Shown: positions 29,520 to 40,491 of the stretch, one piece after another
How the letters are laid out: each line of letters begins with the position of its first letter
How positions within the stretch are numbered: position 1 is the first letter of the stretch
DNA from: Allopusillimonas ginsengisoli
Lineage (GTDB): Bacteria; Pseudomonadota; Gammaproteobacteria; Burkholderiales; Burkholderiaceae_B
Direction of reading: 5' to 3'
Length of the DNA: 64,000 bases
NCBI GenBank assembly: GCA_005239165.1
Contig: RAPG01000004.1
Location: 248,001 to 312,000, forward strand
The notes under the pieces: generated by a model
What the model was told of the DNA's origin: nothing
The model's database searches: none
The model's input: only the letters and a program-made list of their open reading frames with translations
Made by a program: the position numbers and the translations under genes

Positions 29520-29552
29520 AACACAGGCGGACAAGCATAAGCGGCCTGTGTT
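29520..29552 (-). terminator. Candidate terminator hairpin downstream of fumC
   Basis: A 9-bp inverted repeat, AACACAGGC / GCCTGTGTT with a 15-nt loop, lies about 40 bp past the fumC stop. A second hairpin, ACTGGTC / GACCAGT (29561-29584), sits between it and the gene. Neither is followed by a strong U-run, so factor-independent termination is uncertain. Confidence 0.35.
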
Positions 29553-29590
29553 GCCCGAACACTGGTCACCATCTGGCGACCAGTACAGCA

Positions 29591-30988
29591 TCAACCTGGA
29601 TGCGTCATATCAATAGGCCGTATCCACTGATCGTACTGCTCATCGGTTACATAACCAAGCGCCAGCGCGGCAGCTCGCAGCGTGGTTTGCTCTTTATGAG
29701 CCTTTTTGGCAATGGCCGCAGCCTTGTCATAGCCTATGTGGCGATTGAGTGCCGTCACAAGCATAAGGTTTTTATCAAGGTTGGCAGCAATCACCTCACG
29801 ATTGGGCTCAATACCCACCGCGCAATGATCGTTGAACGCCAGGCAGGCATCGCCAAGAAGCTCAATACTCTCAAGCACATTATGCACAATGACGGGCTTG
29901 TAGACATTTAGCTGAAAGTTGCCCTGGCTGCCCGCAAATGCCACGGTGGCATCGTTGCCAAACACTTGTGCGCAGACCATAGTCATGGCTTCGCATTGCG
30001 TAGGGTTGACTTTGCCCGGCATGATGGAAGAACCCGGCTCGTTTTCAGGAATGACCAGTTCGCCAATACCGCAGCGCGGGCCGCTGGCCAGCCAACGCAC
30101 ATCGTTGGCCATTTTCATGAGTGCGCCCGAAAGCGTACGCAGTGAGGCAGAAAGATTAACCAGTGCATCGTGCGCGGATAGTGCAAAAAATTTGTTGTCA
30201 GCAGACCGGAAAGGCAACCCGGTTATCTCGGCGATATGGCGGGCCGCAGTCTCACCAAACAGTGGGTGAGCATTGAGCCCGGTACCGACAGCGGTACCGC
30301 CAATGGCAAGGTCGTACACGCCCGGCAAGTCAGCCTGTACAGCATCAAGTGCGAAATCAATCTGAGCAACCCAGGCACCGATTTCTTGTCCCAGCGTGAT
30401 GGGTGTGGCGTCCTGCAAATGTGTGCGTCCGGTTTTGACGATGTCGGCATACGCTTCAGCCTTTGCCGCGAGCGTGGCCCGCAACTTACCAACCGATGAA
30501 AACAAATGCTGCTGCAATTGTTGCGCCACGGCAATATGCATGGCCGTCGGAAACGTGTCGTTAGATGACTGCCCACGATTGACATGATCATTTGGGTGCA
30601 CCGGCTTCTTGCTGCCGATGTTTCCGCCTGCCAGCTCAATAGCCCGATTGGCAATGACTTCATTCGCATTCATATTTGACTGCGTACCCGAGCCGGTCTG
30701 AAACACCACCAGCGGAAACTCACTGTTGAGTTTTCCTTCGATGACTTCATCGGCAGCCCAGACGATAAGGTCGGCAATTTCAGGCGGTAGCTCGCCCAGT
30801 TCGGCATTGGCCAGGGCAGTTGCTTTTTTTAGTATGCCCAGCGCGGAGATAACAGATGGCTGCCATTTAAACCGGGAAACCCCGATAGGAAAATTTTCAA
30901 TTGAGCGCTGAGTTTGCGCCCCCCAATAATGATTGCCCGGAACCGCGATTTCTCCCATGGAATCGGTTTCGATACGGGTGTCTGCCAT
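29591..30988 (-). CDS. fumC: Fumarate hydratase class II
   Basis: A 465-residue iron-independent fumarase that interconverts fumarate and malate in the TCA cycle. It has the [14 protein letters not shown] stretch near 97-110, [14 protein letters not shown] near 130 and the superfamily signature [11 protein letters not shown] near 318. Length and start ([13 protein letters not shown]) match FumC. Being oxygen-stable, it suits an aerobic, oxidative-stress-prepared cell. It is followed on the minus strand by the DUF488 gene. Confidence 0.97.
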   Translation of the reverse strand: MADTRIETDSMGEIAVPGNHYWGAQTQRSIENFPIGVSRFKWQPSVISALGILKKATALANAELGELPPEIADLIVWAADEVIEGKLNSEFPLVVFQTGSGTQSNMNANEVIANRAIELAGGNIGSKKPVHPNDHVNRGQSSNDTFPTAMHIAVAQQLQQHLFSSVGKLRATLAAKAEAYADIVKTGRTHLQDATPITLGQEIGAWVAQIDFALDAVQADLPGVYDLAIGGTAVGTGLNAHPLFGETAARHIAEITGLPFRSADNKFFALSAHDALVNLSASLRTLSGALMKMANDVRWLASGPRCGIGELVIPENEPGSSIMPGKVNPTQCEAMTMVCAQVFGNDATVAFAGSQGNFQLNVYKPVIVHNVLESIELLGDACLAFNDHCAVGIEPNREVIAANLDKNLMLVTALNRHIGYDKAAAIAKKAHKEQTTLRAAALALGYVTDEQYDQWIRPIDMTHPG

Positions 30989-31030
30989 GTATTTTCTCCT
31001 GCTTGGTTCAAGTGCGTTACACGCTATTAA

Positions 31031-32092
31031 CTATACGCCTGCAATGTCGGCGCGCGCATCATCGGCGAAGCGGCGCGACCAGGTACAGGCAACATCCAGC
31101 ATGCGGTTGGCAAACCCCCATTCGTTATCAAACCAGATGAACAAATTAGCGAAACCGTCACCGTTGCTGCGAGTCTGGCTGCCATCGATAATGGCGGAAT
31201 GGGGGTCATGATTGAAATCAACAGAGGCATGGTGGTGGCTCGAGTACGCAATAATGCCCGGCAGCCTGGCGCTCAGCGCACGAAGCGCAGCACTTAGCTC
31301 ATCAACTTGCACATCACGCCCCAGCTGCACCATCAGATCAATGGCCGACACATTAAGAATCGGCACGCGCACCGCCTTGGCCTGTACCTTGCCCGCCAGT
31401 TGGGGGAGCAGACGCTCAACGCCTTGCGCCAACCCGGTTTCCACGGGGATCAGCGATTGCAGTGCCGACCTGGTGCGTCGCAAATCAACATGGTGGTAGC
31501 CGTCGAGCAAGGGCTGATCGTTCATGACCGAGTGCAAGGTGGTCAGAAATGCATGACGTATGCCAAAATCCTTGTGCAGCGCATCAAGCACAGGCACCAC
31601 CGCATTTGTGGTGCATGAAGCGTTCGATACGATACGTTCTTTGCCTGTCAGCCCATTATCGTTAATACCATGCACCACCGTGTAATCAACGTCGAGCGCG
31701 CTGTTTCCAGGCTGCGACACCAGCACACGCTTAAAGCCGGCTTCGAGAAAAAGCTGCAACTGCTCACGGGAGCTAAAGCGGCCCGAGCACTCAAGCAGCA
31801 AGTCTGCATCGACTTGCTCCCAACCTGCCGTCAGCGGGTCGCTGGCATGAATAACGGCGATATGCCGCCCATCAACAACCAGGTCTTTCCCAGCCTGCTC
31901 TATTTTTCCGCGAAATGCGCCATGCGTAGAATCAAACTGGGTCAGGTAAGCCATGGTCGGCAGGTCAGCAGCGGGCTCATTGATGGCAACCACTTCAAAG
32001 GCATCCCGGTGCGGCGACTCATGGAGCGCACGCAGTACGCAGCGGCCAATGCGACCATAACCATTGATCGCAAGGCGTAAAGGACGGGTCAT
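31031..32092 (-). CDS. epd: Erythrose-4-phosphate dehydrogenase
   Basis: A 353-residue GAPDH-family enzyme. The Rossmann motif is INGYGRIGR (9-17) and the catalytic cysteine lies in SNASCTTN near 158. The assignment to Epd rather than GapA rests on LHSVMNDQPLLDGYHHVDLRRTR (aligned with the E4PDH-specific region) and SVDFNHDPHSAIIDG. Epd makes 4-phosphoerythronate, the first step of DXP-dependent pyridoxal phosphate synthesis. A GAPDH role cannot be excluded. A long AAC microsatellite lies about 200 bp upstream of its start. Confidence 0.88.
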   Translation of the reverse strand: MTRPLRLAINGYGRIGRCVLRALHESPHRDAFEVVAINEPAADLPTMAYLTQFDSTHGAFRGKIEQAGKDLVVDGRHIAVIHASDPLTAGWEQVDADLLLECSGRFSSREQLQLFLEAGFKRVLVSQPGNSALDVDYTVVHGINDNGLTGKERIVSNASCTTNAVVPVLDALHKDFGIRHAFLTTLHSVMNDQPLLDGYHHVDLRRTRSALQSLIPVETGLAQGVERLLPQLAGKVQAKAVRVPILNVSAIDLMVQLGRDVQVDELSAALRALSARLPGIIAYSSHHHASVDFNHDPHSAIIDGSQTRSNGDGFANLFIWFDNEWGFANRMLDVACTWSRRFADDARADIAGV

Positions 32093-32478
<386 letters not shown>

Positions 32479-34026
32479 TTAGCCGTGCGTAGGCATTACG
32501 AACTCATTGCCCTTTTCGATGTTTTCAGGCCAGCGCTGCATGATGGATTTTTGCTTGGTGTAAAAGCGTACGCCCTCTTCGCCATAAGCATGCGTGTCGC
32601 CAAACAGACTGCGCTTCCAGCCGCCAAAACCGTGCCATGCCATAGGAACAGGAATAGGCACATTGACGCCCACCATACCCACCTGAATGCGACGGGCAAA
32701 CTCACGTGCCGTGTGACCATCACTGGTAAAGCACGATACACCGTTGCCAAACTCATGCGCGTTGACAAGATCAACAGCCTCGCCCAGGTCATTGACATGC
32801 ACACACGCAAGCACCGGGCCAAAGATTTCTTCCTGGTAGATGCGCATCTCAGGCGTGACCTTGTCGAACAGGGTACCGCCCGTATAAAAGCCGTTTTCAT
32901 GCCCTTCGACCTTGAAATCGCGCCCATCCACCAACAGCTCTGCCCCCTGCTCTACGCCGACAGCAATGTAGTTTTCGATACGCTGCAAAGCCTCTTTAGT
33001 TACCACCGGCCCCATCTCGGCATCAAGATACATGCCATCTTTGACCTTTAGCGTTTTGGTGCGCTCAATCAGCAATGGCAGAATTTTCTCTCCGGCTGAG
33101 CCCACCAGTACTGCTACCGAAATGGCCATGCAACGCTCACCGGCTGAACCATACGCAGCACCCACCAGAGCATCGACCGTGCGCTCAACATCGCAGTCCG
33201 GCATGACAATCATGTGGTTCTTGGCACCGCCCAATGCCTGTACGCGTTTGCCAAAATGTGCGCCGCGTTCATAAATATACTGAGCAATAGGTGTGGAGCC
33301 AACAAAGCTGACTGCCGCAATGTCTTCGTGCTCAAGAATGGCATCAACAACAACCTTGTCGCCTTGGACAACACTGAACACGCCGTCGGGCAAGCCAGCC
33401 TCTTTAAGCAGGCGCGCCATCAACAACGCAGCGCTGGGATCACGCTCGCTGGGCTTGAGAATAAAAGCATTGCCAGAGGCGATGGCCATGGGAAACATCC
33501 AGCATGGCACCATGGCAGGAAAGTTAAATGGCGTAATGCCTGCCACTACGCCCAGTGGCTGGCGCATAGTCCAGTTGTCTATGCCGTTGGCGATTTGTTC
33601 GGTGTAGTCGCCCTTGAGCAGTTGAGGAATACCACAAGCAAACTCGATAACATCCATGCCGCGCGCGATTTCGCCCTGTGCATCGGTAAACACTTTACCG
33701 TGTTCTGCGCTGATCATGGCCGCCATCTCATCGGTGTGCTCAGCCATGAGCGCCAGAAAGCGGTTCATGATTCTTGCACGTCGTACGGGCGGCGTGTCAG
33801 CCCACGCCGGTGCAGCGGCCTTGGCCGCGGCTACGGCCGCATTCAGGTCTTCGGGTGTCGACAACACAACCTGACGGGCAACCTCACCAGTAGACGGGTT
33901 AAAGACCGCCTGCTTGCGCTCACTGCTGCTCACGGCCAGTTTGCCATTGATAAAATTGACGACATCGCTGCTGTCGGTATAGCGCGGCTGTGCAGCCAGC
34001 GTACCCGTGGAAACCTGATCTTTCAT
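32479..34026 (-). CDS. mmsA: Methylmalonate-semialdehyde dehydrogenase (CoA-acylating)
   Basis: A 515-residue aldehyde dehydrogenase. The NAD-binding motif [13 protein letters not shown] and the catalytic cysteine in [11 protein letters not shown] are present, and the [23 protein letters not shown] stretch marks the MmsA branch, which converts methylmalonate or malonate semialdehyde to propionyl- or acetyl-CoA in valine, inositol or beta-alanine catabolism. The ATG at 34026 has CGGAG upstream. A LysR gene is divergent. No mmsB gene is adjacent. Confidence 0.94.
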   Translation of the reverse strand: MKDQVSTGTLAAQPRYTDSSDVVNFINGKLAVSSSERKQAVFNPSTGEVARQVVLSTPEDLNAAVAAAKAAAPAWADTPPVRRARIMNRFLALMAEHTDEMAAMISAEHGKVFTDAQGEIARGMDVIEFACGIPQLLKGDYTEQIANGIDNWTMRQPLGVVAGITPFNFPAMVPCWMFPMAIASGNAFILKPSERDPSAALLMARLLKEAGLPDGVFSVVQGDKVVVDAILEHEDIAAVSFVGSTPIAQYIYERGAHFGKRVQALGGAKNHMIVMPDCDVERTVDALVGAAYGSAGERCMAISVAVLVGSAGEKILPLLIERTKTLKVKDGMYLDAEMGPVVTKEALQRIENYIAVGVEQGAELLVDGRDFKVEGHENGFYTGGTLFDKVTPEMRIYQEEIFGPVLACVHVNDLGEAVDLVNAHEFGNGVSCFTSDGHTAREFARRIQVGMVGVNVPIPVPMAWHGFGGWKRSLFGDTHAYGEEGVRFYTKQKSIMQRWPENIEKGNEFVMPTHG

Positions 34027-34109
34027 GAAATGTGCTCCGTTATGGTTAGACAATGCACAAAGTATAGAAACCTGCGGCCTACACAACAAGATCGAAAAAC
34101 TGGATTCAT

Positions 34110-34127
34110 TGTTTAATATAATAAACA
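34110..34127. promoter_or_regulatory. Palindrome in the mmsA-lysR divergent promoter
   Basis: TGTTTA-n6-TAAACA is a perfect inverted repeat with an AT-only spacer, inside a LysR-type T-n-A arrangement. It lies between the divergent starts of mmsA and the LysR gene and is a likely operator for that regulator. Confidence 0.5.
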
Positions 34128-34197
34128 GTGTAATCTTCAACCTTTTGTTGCGGCGAAGATGCCATCAGCCGCACCGCCAACTCGGGGAGCCACAATC

Positions 34198-35154
34198 TTG
34201 ACCGAACACAAACACACAAAAGAACTGATGTGGTCGCATATCTATTGGCTCAGTATGCTGGAAGATGCGGGCAGCTATACTGCGGCGGCCAAACGACTGG
34301 GCGTCAGCAAGGCGGCCGTCAGCCTGCGCATCAATGAACTTGAGCAAGCATCAGGGGTCGCCTTGGTGCGTCGCACAACGCGTAGCGTTCGCCTGACGGA
34401 AGCCGGCCAGGCATTGGTCGAAAGCACTCGTGACGCCTTTACCCATATCGAACAGGGGTTCGACAACATCCGTGACATGGCTGACACGCCCCAGGGCGTC
34501 GTGCGCGTAACCGCCCCCGTTGCCTTGGGTCGGCAAAAAATCATGCCACTGATCAGCGGCTTTCTTGAAGCCTATCCAAAAGTTCGGGTAGAAATCGAAA
34601 TGTCAGACCACCTCAGTTCGCTGGCTCAAGAAGGGTTTGACCTGGCGATACGGCATACCAGCAATGTGCCTGAAACACATGTGGCATGGCTGCTGATGCC
34701 TTCGGCCAGCCTTCTGGTCGCCTCGCCGTCATACTTGCAGTTGCATGGCAAGCCGCGCCATCCCGACGCCCTCACCGGGCACAACTGTCTTTACTATTTG
34801 CGCTCGGCAGCTTCTCCTGCCTGGAGCTTTGAGCGGGCCGGCCGCAAGGGCGAACGCCACAGTGTCGCCATTCGGGGCAATTTCAGCGCCAATAACAGTG
34901 AGGCCTTGCGCCAGGTGGCGCTTGATGGCCGAGGCATTGCCATACTGCCTGACTTCTCCGCTCAGGACGACGTTATGGCGGGCCAGTTAATTCAGTTATT
35001 ACCAGCCTGGAAACCCGTAGGCGCGTTTGGTGAAGCCATTTATGCCATTCGGCCGTACAGTGCGCATGTGCCTCGGGCCGTACGGGTGTTTGTGGATTAC
35101 CTCAAAACCCACCTGCACTCAGACACACACGCCAACGCCGATTTGCAGGCGTAA
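34198..35154 (+). CDS. LysR family transcriptional regulator
   Basis: A 318-residue LysR protein. The winged-helix domain spans about 10-70 (AGSYTAAAKRLGVSKAAVSLRINELE) and is followed by a substrate-binding domain (GVVRVTAPVALGRQKIMPL onward). I place the start at TTG 34198, because GGGGAG lies 8 bp upstream; the ATG at 34159 has none. The sequence belongs to the DhaR/aldehyde-linked LysR branch (QGVVRVTAP, RPYSAHVPRAVRVFVDYL). It is divergent from mmsA, its likely target. Confidence 0.9.
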   Translation: MTEHKHTKELMWSHIYWLSMLEDAGSYTAAAKRLGVSKAAVSLRINELEQASGVALVRRTTRSVRLTEAGQALVESTRDAFTHIEQGFDNIRDMADTPQGVVRVTAPVALGRQKIMPLISGFLEAYPKVRVEIEMSDHLSSLAQEGFDLAIRHTSNVPETHVAWLLMPSASLLVASPSYLQLHGKPRHPDALTGHNCLYYLRSAASPAWSFERAGRKGERHSVAIRGNFSANNSEALRQVALDGRGIAILPDFSAQDDVMAGQLIQLLPAWKPVGAFGEAIYAIRPYSAHVPRAVRVFVDYLKTHLHSDTHANADLQA

Positions 35155-35200
35155 TACCTGGTACGGGCTGACGCGCAGGCACTCTTTCAAAAGCGCTGTG

Positions 35201-36358
35201 TCAGCCAGTCGTACCGTTGACCGATCGTGCACTGGCCGCCAGCCACACCCGCATGCAGTCACGTGCGCGCTGCCGTAAATAGCCAGCACCCAACTCACAG
35301 GCTTGCTGCAACGGCATGGGCCCAGGCGTCAAGCTAAAGGCCGCAGTGATGCCTGCCGAATAAACCTCTTCGTAGCCCTCTCCCAATGCCCCTACAAGAG
35401 CAATTACAGGTATCCCCTGCTTGGCGGCCAAACGCGCCACGCCGACCGGAGTTTTCCCGAGGACGGTCTGCGCATCCATTTTCCCTTCGCCGGTAAATAC
35501 CAGATCAGCCCCCACCATGGCTTCAGCAAGCCGGGAAAGCTCGGCTATAAGCTCCACCCCGGGCCTGAACTTTGCATCAAAGCATGTTTTGATGGCAAAC
35601 CCCAGCCCCCCGGCTGCACCCATACCCGGCAGATTCCGTTCATCTTTTTCAAACTGTCTGGCACATACGTCAGCGAAATGACCCAAGGCCTGATCAAGAA
35701 CCTGAACATCCTGGGGGGAAGCTCCTTTCTGCGGTCCGAATATGGCGGAAGCGCCCCGCGGACCGCACAACGGGTTGTCGACATCAACCGCGATATCGAA
35801 ACGCACCTGCTGCAGACGCGGATCAACCTCATCAAGGCAAACGCGCGCCAGCCGGTGCAGCGCCGCCCCGCCGACAGGCAGCTCGTCGCCATGCTCATCA
35901 AGCAGACGCACACCCAAGGCCTGCAGCAGTCCTGCTCCGCCATCATTGGTGGCGCTGCCGCCAAGACCGATCGCGATCTGGGATGCTCCCGTTTCAACAG
36001 CCTTTTTGATTAGCTGCCCGACCCCATAACTGGTGGCCAACAAAGGACGACGCTCGGCCTCAGGAATCTGCTCCAGCCCAGCAGCAGCAGCCATCTCAAT
36101 GAATGCTTTGCCATCCCCCAGCCAGCCCCAGCTCGCCTCGTGGGGTTGGCCGTTGGCATCGATCACCGTCAGGACGCGCCTTTCACCTCCGGTGGCCGCC
36201 AACACAGCATCGAGCGAGCCCTCCCCTCCATCTGCCATGGGCACGCAAACCGTTTCTGCATCCGGCACGGCATCCTGAATGCCTGCCGCTATGGCCTCGG
36301 CCACCGCGCGCGCACTCAAGCTCTCTTTGAATGAATCGGGGGCGATGATAATGCGCAT
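35201..36358 (-). CDS. glxK: Glycerate 2-kinase (GarK/GlxK family)
   Basis: A 385-residue kinase that phosphorylates D-glycerate to 2-phosphoglycerate. It shows the class I start MRIIIAPDSFKESL, the PMADGGEGSLDA motif near 40, the SATNDGGAGLLQALG stretch and TGEGKMDAQT. ATG at 36358 is supported by AGGA 6 bp upstream. The upstream 2-hydroxyacid dehydrogenase on the same strand could supply glycerate from hydroxypyruvate, so the pair would form the end of a glyoxylate-to-glycolysis route. Confidence 0.94.
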   Translation of the reverse strand: MRIIIAPDSFKESLSARAVAEAIAAGIQDAVPDAETVCVPMADGGEGSLDAVLAATGGERRVLTVIDANGQPHEASWGWLGDGKAFIEMAAAAGLEQIPEAERRPLLATSYGVGQLIKKAVETGASQIAIGLGGSATNDGGAGLLQALGVRLLDEHGDELPVGGAALHRLARVCLDEVDPRLQQVRFDIAVDVDNPLCGPRGASAIFGPQKGASPQDVQVLDQALGHFADVCARQFEKDERNLPGMGAAGGLGFAIKTCFDAKFRPGVELIAELSRLAEAMVGADLVFTGEGKMDAQTVLGKTPVGVARLAAKQGIPVIALVGALGEGYEEVYSAGITAAFSLTPGPMPLQQACELGAGYLRQRARDCMRVWLAASARSVNGTTG

Positions 36359-36497
36359 AATGTTCCTGTGTGAAATTACTGAATAAAAATCTGTGTTGCC
36401 AGTGCGCCACTGCCAGTGTGTGCGGGATCTTGAACTACACCGTGACCAGCGCTGGTAGGGCACTGCTTATCTGGGCTGGCTGGCATCAACAAGCAGG

Positions 36498-37475
36498 TCA
36501 GTGCCGGGGCGTGACCACATTGTGCGGCTGGCCGCGATGAAACGCCTCGACATTGTCGATAAGCTGATCGGCCAGAAACTGAATAGCCTCCTGGCTTGCC
36601 CAGGCCACATGTGGCGTAAGTATGAAATTAGGCATATCAAGCAACTGCATCAGAGGGTGGTTACTCTCGGGTGGCTCAGGCGCGGTCACGTCAAACCCGG
36701 CACCACCAAGCTGCCCCGAACGCATGGCATCTACCAGTGCCATCTCATCGACCAACCCGCCCCGGGCGGTGTTAACCAGCAAGGGCTTACGCTTCATGCG
36801 CGCGAATTCTGTGGCTCCGATCAGACCGCGCGTTTGCTCGGTGAGCGGGCAATGCAGCGTGATGATGTCGCTTTCTTCAAGAAACTTGTCAAAGGGTGTG
36901 TACAGGCTGCCCTGTTCGTTGCGGCCTTTGCGCGCCGCAAACAAGATCCGCATGCCCAAGGCGCGGCCTATGCCTGCCACCGCCTGACCCAGTGCGCCTT
37001 CACCGACAATGCCCAGGGTGGAACCCGCCAGATCTTTAATGGGGTAATCAAAATAGCAGAACTGCTGCGCCTCTTGCCACCGCCCGGCCTTGACCGACTC
37101 GCTGTAAGCCACAATACTGCGACGCAACGCAAAAATAAGCGCAAATGTATGCTCAGGCACGGTGCGCGTGGCATAGCCGCGTATGTTGGACACGACAATA
37201 TTTCTCTCGGCACATGCTTTCAGGTCGATATTGTCAGTACCGGTTGCAGCAAGGGCAATCATCTTGAGCCTGGGAGCGGCCTCGATCGCCGCCCGATCCA
37301 GCTTTACTTTATTGACGATGACAATATCGGCATCAGCAATTCGCTCCACGGCCTGATCGCGGCTGGTACGCCCGTATACTTTAAGTTCGTGTGCAAACGA
37401 CAGCGAACGTAATGTTGTTTGCGGCGATATCGTTTCACGATCAAGAAACACCACCTGCATATTGCCCCCGGTCAT
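36498..37475 (-). CDS. D-2-hydroxyacid dehydrogenase (hydroxypyruvate/glyoxylate reductase-like)
   Basis: A 325-residue NAD(P)-linked D-hydroxyacid dehydrogenase. The catalytic domain is split around the Rossmann fold (LGIVGEGALGQAVAG, where the usual second glycine position reads EGALG). The substrate arginine is in VNTARGGLVDE and the acid/base histidine in LTPHVAWAS. AGGAG before the ATG at 37475 fixes the start. Adjacent glxK makes glycerate or hydroxypyruvate the likely substrate. Confidence 0.9.
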   Translation of the reverse strand: MTGGNMQVVFLDRETISPQTTLRSLSFAHELKVYGRTSRDQAVERIADADIVIVNKVKLDRAAIEAAPRLKMIALAATGTDNIDLKACAERNIVVSNIRGYATRTVPEHTFALIFALRRSIVAYSESVKAGRWQEAQQFCYFDYPIKDLAGSTLGIVGEGALGQAVAGIGRALGMRILFAARKGRNEQGSLYTPFDKFLEESDIITLHCPLTEQTRGLIGATEFARMKRKPLLVNTARGGLVDEMALVDAMRSGQLGGAGFDVTAPEPPESNHPLMQLLDMPNFILTPHVAWASQEAIQFLADQLIDNVEAFHRGQPHNVVTPRH

Positions 37476-37599
37476 AAGTTCTCCTTGTAGTTCATCTTGC
37501 CTCTTTTCGTAATTGAGGTCATCTGGCGATATAGTAATGTGATTCTTGCATTCATCAAGCGCCATGCCGTGGCGCGCAACCAAAAAGGGCCAACCACAC

Positions 37600-39459
37600 A
37601 TGCCGCCTAAACACTATGCGATTGAAGACTTCTTCCGCAACCCTGCCCGGGGCTACTTTCGTCTTGCAGACAATGGCACCATGCTTGGCTTCATGGAACC
37701 GGCCAGTATAGGCGGCGAGCCTGCCCGCATGAACGTGTTTGTACAGCCTCTTGAGGGCAGCAAGCCCGTGGGCCAGCCACGTCGCCTCACGGAAGAAACT
37801 GAACGCGACATTGCACAGTATTTCTGGAAGGGTTCCGATGTCATTATTTATGAAAAAGATTTTAATGGCGACGAAAATTTCCATGTGCTGGTTGTTGATG
37901 TGCACAGCGGACAGATCACCGACCTGACTCCGTTTCCGGGCGTACGAGCCAGCATCCAGGATGACCTCATCGATGATCCCGGGCACGTGCTCATCAGCCA
38001 CAACAAACGCAATCCCGAAGTATTCGACGTTTATCGTGCCAACGTGCACAGCGGCGAACTGACTCTGGTCGCCGAAAACCCGGGCAATATTGTCGCCTGG
38101 CAAACTGATCACATGGGGCGGGTGCGTGCTGCTCTGGCCAGCGACGGGCTGGACACTGCCGTGCTGTATCGCGATACCGAATCAGAGCCGTTTCGCGAAA
38201 TCATCAAAGCCGATTTCCGCACTTCGATTTACCCCGAATTTTTCACGCCCGACAACCGCGAACTTTATGTGTTCAGCAACCGCGGACGCGACAACATCGC
38301 GCTGGTCATCATCGACCCTGCCGAGCCCGACGAAGAGCGCCTAGTGTTTGAGGTACAGGGCTATGACCTCGACGGTGCTGGCTATTCGCACCAGCGCCAG
38401 GTCCTGACCATGGTGTCTTACCAGACCGACAAGCCGCAATATCATTTTTTTGACGAGCTCACCGCACAACGTTTTGCCCGCCTCCGCGAAAAGCTGCCCG
38501 GCTACGAAATCGCCCTGCAAAGCGAAACCCGAGACGAAAACAAGTATATCGTCGCAGCCTACAACGACCGCAGCCCTGGCAGCCGCTATATCTACGACAC
38601 GGAGCTCAACACCCTCGACAAACTGGCAGATATCAACCCTGCGCTCCCCGAACACGACATGGCCAGCATGCAGCCCATTGCGTTTGAATCACGCGATGGC
38701 CTGACCATTCATGGCTACCTCACCCTGCCGGTAGGGCGTGAAGCCCGCAAATTGCCGTGCATCGTCAACCCGCACGGCGGCCCATGGGACCGCGACAGAT
38801 GGGGCTTTAACCCAGAAGTGCAATTTATGGCCAACCGGGGCTATGCAGTATTGCAGATCAATTTTCGTGGTTCTACAGGCTACGGCCGCAAGTTCTGGGA
38901 AGCCAGTTTCGGCCAGTGGGGGTTGACCATGCAAGACGATATCACTGACGGGGTGCAGTGGCTCATCGGCCAAGGCATTGCTGATCCGGCCCGCATCGCC
39001 ATTTACGGAGGCAGCTATGGGGGCTATGCCACGCTGGCAGGCATCGTATCCACGCCTGATCTTTATGCCGCCGCCGTTGATTATGTTGGCGTGTCCAACC
39101 TGCTCACCTTCCTCAATACCATCCCACCTTACTGGAAGCCGCTGCTTACCAAAATGCATGCCATGGTGGGCGATCCCGAGAAAGACCGTCAACGACTTGA
39201 GGCCACTTCCCCCGCACTAAACGCCGATAAAATTCGTACGCCTCTGTTTATTGCCCAGGGCGCTCACGATCCGCGCGTCAATAAAAACGAAAGTGACCAG
39301 ATGGTTGATGCACTGCGTGCCCGCAGCGTAGAAGTGGAGTACATGGTGAAAGACAACGAAGGCCATGGTTTCCACAATGACGAAAACAAATTTGAGTTTT
39401 ATGCGCGCATGGAGGCCTTTCTGGCACAGCACCTCAAACCAGCAAGTGTGCAAGACTGA
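37600..39459 (+). CDS. S9 family serine peptidase (prolyl oligopeptidase family)
   Basis: A 619-residue protein with an N-terminal beta-propeller (about 1-360) and a C-terminal alpha/beta-hydrolase domain. The catalytic elements are GGSYGGYA (serine nucleophile), the aspartate in GAHDPRV and the histidine in EGHGF; the oxyanion region is VNPHGGPW. There is no signal peptide, so it is probably a cytoplasmic acylaminoacyl- or dipeptidyl-peptidase-like enzyme. The start could also be ATG 37564. It is divergent from the hydroxyacid dehydrogenase gene. Confidence 0.92.
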   Translation: MPPKHYAIEDFFRNPARGYFRLADNGTMLGFMEPASIGGEPARMNVFVQPLEGSKPVGQPRRLTEETERDIAQYFWKGSDVIIYEKDFNGDENFHVLVVDVHSGQITDLTPFPGVRASIQDDLIDDPGHVLISHNKRNPEVFDVYRANVHSGELTLVAENPGNIVAWQTDHMGRVRAALASDGLDTAVLYRDTESEPFREIIKADFRTSIYPEFFTPDNRELYVFSNRGRDNIALVIIDPAEPDEERLVFEVQGYDLDGAGYSHQRQVLTMVSYQTDKPQYHFFDELTAQRFARLREKLPGYEIALQSETRDENKYIVAAYNDRSPGSRYIYDTELNTLDKLADINPALPEHDMASMQPIAFESRDGLTIHGYLTLPVGREARKLPCIVNPHGGPWDRDRWGFNPEVQFMANRGYAVLQINFRGSTGYGRKFWEASFGQWGLTMQDDITDGVQWLIGQGIADPARIAIYGGSYGGYATLAGIVSTPDLYAAAVDYVGVSNLLTFLNTIPPYWKPLLTKMHAMVGDPEKDRQRLEATSPALNADKIRTPLFIAQGAHDPRVNKNESDQMVDALRARSVEVEYMVKDNEGHGFHNDENKFEFYARMEAFLAQHLKPASVQD

Positions 39460-39560
39460 GGCCAATCATCAATTCTTGCGCCGCCGGGGCACGGTCGGGG
39501 CACAGCGTCCCTCTGGCTGAACCCAGCTTAGCCTGCCCGAACTCCGTCCGGTTAAACCTG

Positions 39561-39590
39561 GGGGCTGAATCCTGCTCAGCCCCGATTTCT
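39561..39590 (+). terminator. Rho-independent terminator after the S9 peptidase
   Basis: A perfect 8-bp stem, GGGGCTGA (39561-39568) / TCAGCCCC (39576-39583), with a 7-nt loop is followed by GATTTCT. It lies 100 bp past the peptidase stop and 135 bp before the GST gene. Confidence 0.5.
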
Positions 39591-39725
39591 GTATGGTTTA
39601 TCGGCCCAGGCCATCGTCCATCGTGGCCCGTCTTTATGTCGTCACACTATTTCAGCATCCGTCGCGCAGCCAAAGGCTGCGCCGATTTACCCGGCCTTGG
39701 GGCCGGCTTCTACCGGAGTTTATAA

Positions 39726-40331
39726 ATGAAGCTTTATTACTTGCCCGGTGCATGCCCTCTGGCATCGCACATTACTCTCGAATGGATAGGCAAACCGTAC
39801 GAGGCCATTAAAATGAGCCGCGACGAAATCAAACAACCTGAGTTTCTGGCTAAAAACCCCATGGGGTCGGTACCTGTGCTCGAAGATGGCGACTTCACGC
39901 TGACGCAGAGCGCCGCCGTTCTTGAGTACCTGGCTGAACTTAACCCAGAGGCCGGCCTCTTGCCCGACAGTATCCGCGACAGGGCCGAAGTGCGCCGTTG
40001 GTTAGGTGTGTGCAACTCCGACATTCACCGCACGTTTGGCAATATTTTTGGCGTGGCAGCACTGCTGTCCGATGAGGCCAGCCAGGAAGAACTCTATAAA
40101 AACTCGGCGGCCAAGCTGGCGGGTATGTTTGAGATTATCGAGAAACAGCTGGAAGGCAATGTATGGATAGCGGGTGCCAGATCCATTGCCGATCCCTACC
40201 TGTACACCTTATTGCGCTGGGCCAAAGCCAAGGGCGTAAACGTAGGCAGCAAAAACCTCGAGGCCTTTTACACCCGTATGGAGGCCGATCCAGGCGTCCA
40301 GGCCGCCCTGACAGCACAAGGCCTGATCTGA
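39726..40331 (+). CDS. Glutathione S-transferase (beta-class-like)
   Basis: A 201-residue GST. The N-terminal thioredoxin-fold domain starts MKLYYLPGACPLASHI, with Cys10 as in beta-class bacterial GSTs, and has the NPMGSVPVLEDGDFTLTQSAAV glutathione-binding stretch. The C-terminal helical domain contains GARSIADPYLYTLL. It probably conjugates or reduces electrophiles in the cytosol. The gene stands alone, convergent with the liv operon. Confidence 0.94.
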   Translation: MKLYYLPGACPLASHITLEWIGKPYEAIKMSRDEIKQPEFLAKNPMGSVPVLEDGDFTLTQSAAVLEYLAELNPEAGLLPDSIRDRAEVRRWLGVCNSDIHRTFGNIFGVAALLSDEASQEELYKNSAAKLAGMFEIIEKQLEGNVWIAGARSIADPYLYTLLRWAKAKGVNVGSKNLEAFYTRMEADPGVQAALTAQGLI

Positions 40332-40445
40332 GCCGCTGAGCAACCTGGCGGGTCAGGACGAAGCCAATGGGGACGGGGCCCAGTCATTTCCTGGTTACTC
40401 GTCATGTACGGCACCGCTTGCAGTGCCAGATGGCAAGCATTACCA

Positions 40446-40478
40446 AGAAAACGCGGCGTGGGCCAACACCCCGCCGCG
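40446..40478 (-). terminator. Rho-independent terminator of the liv operon
   Basis: Read on the minus strand, CGCGGCG-n13-CGCCGCG (stem at 40452-40478) is followed by TTTTCTT, a standard intrinsic terminator. It starts 14 bp after the livF stop. Confidence 0.8.
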
Positions 40479-40491
40479 CTCCAATTAGGCC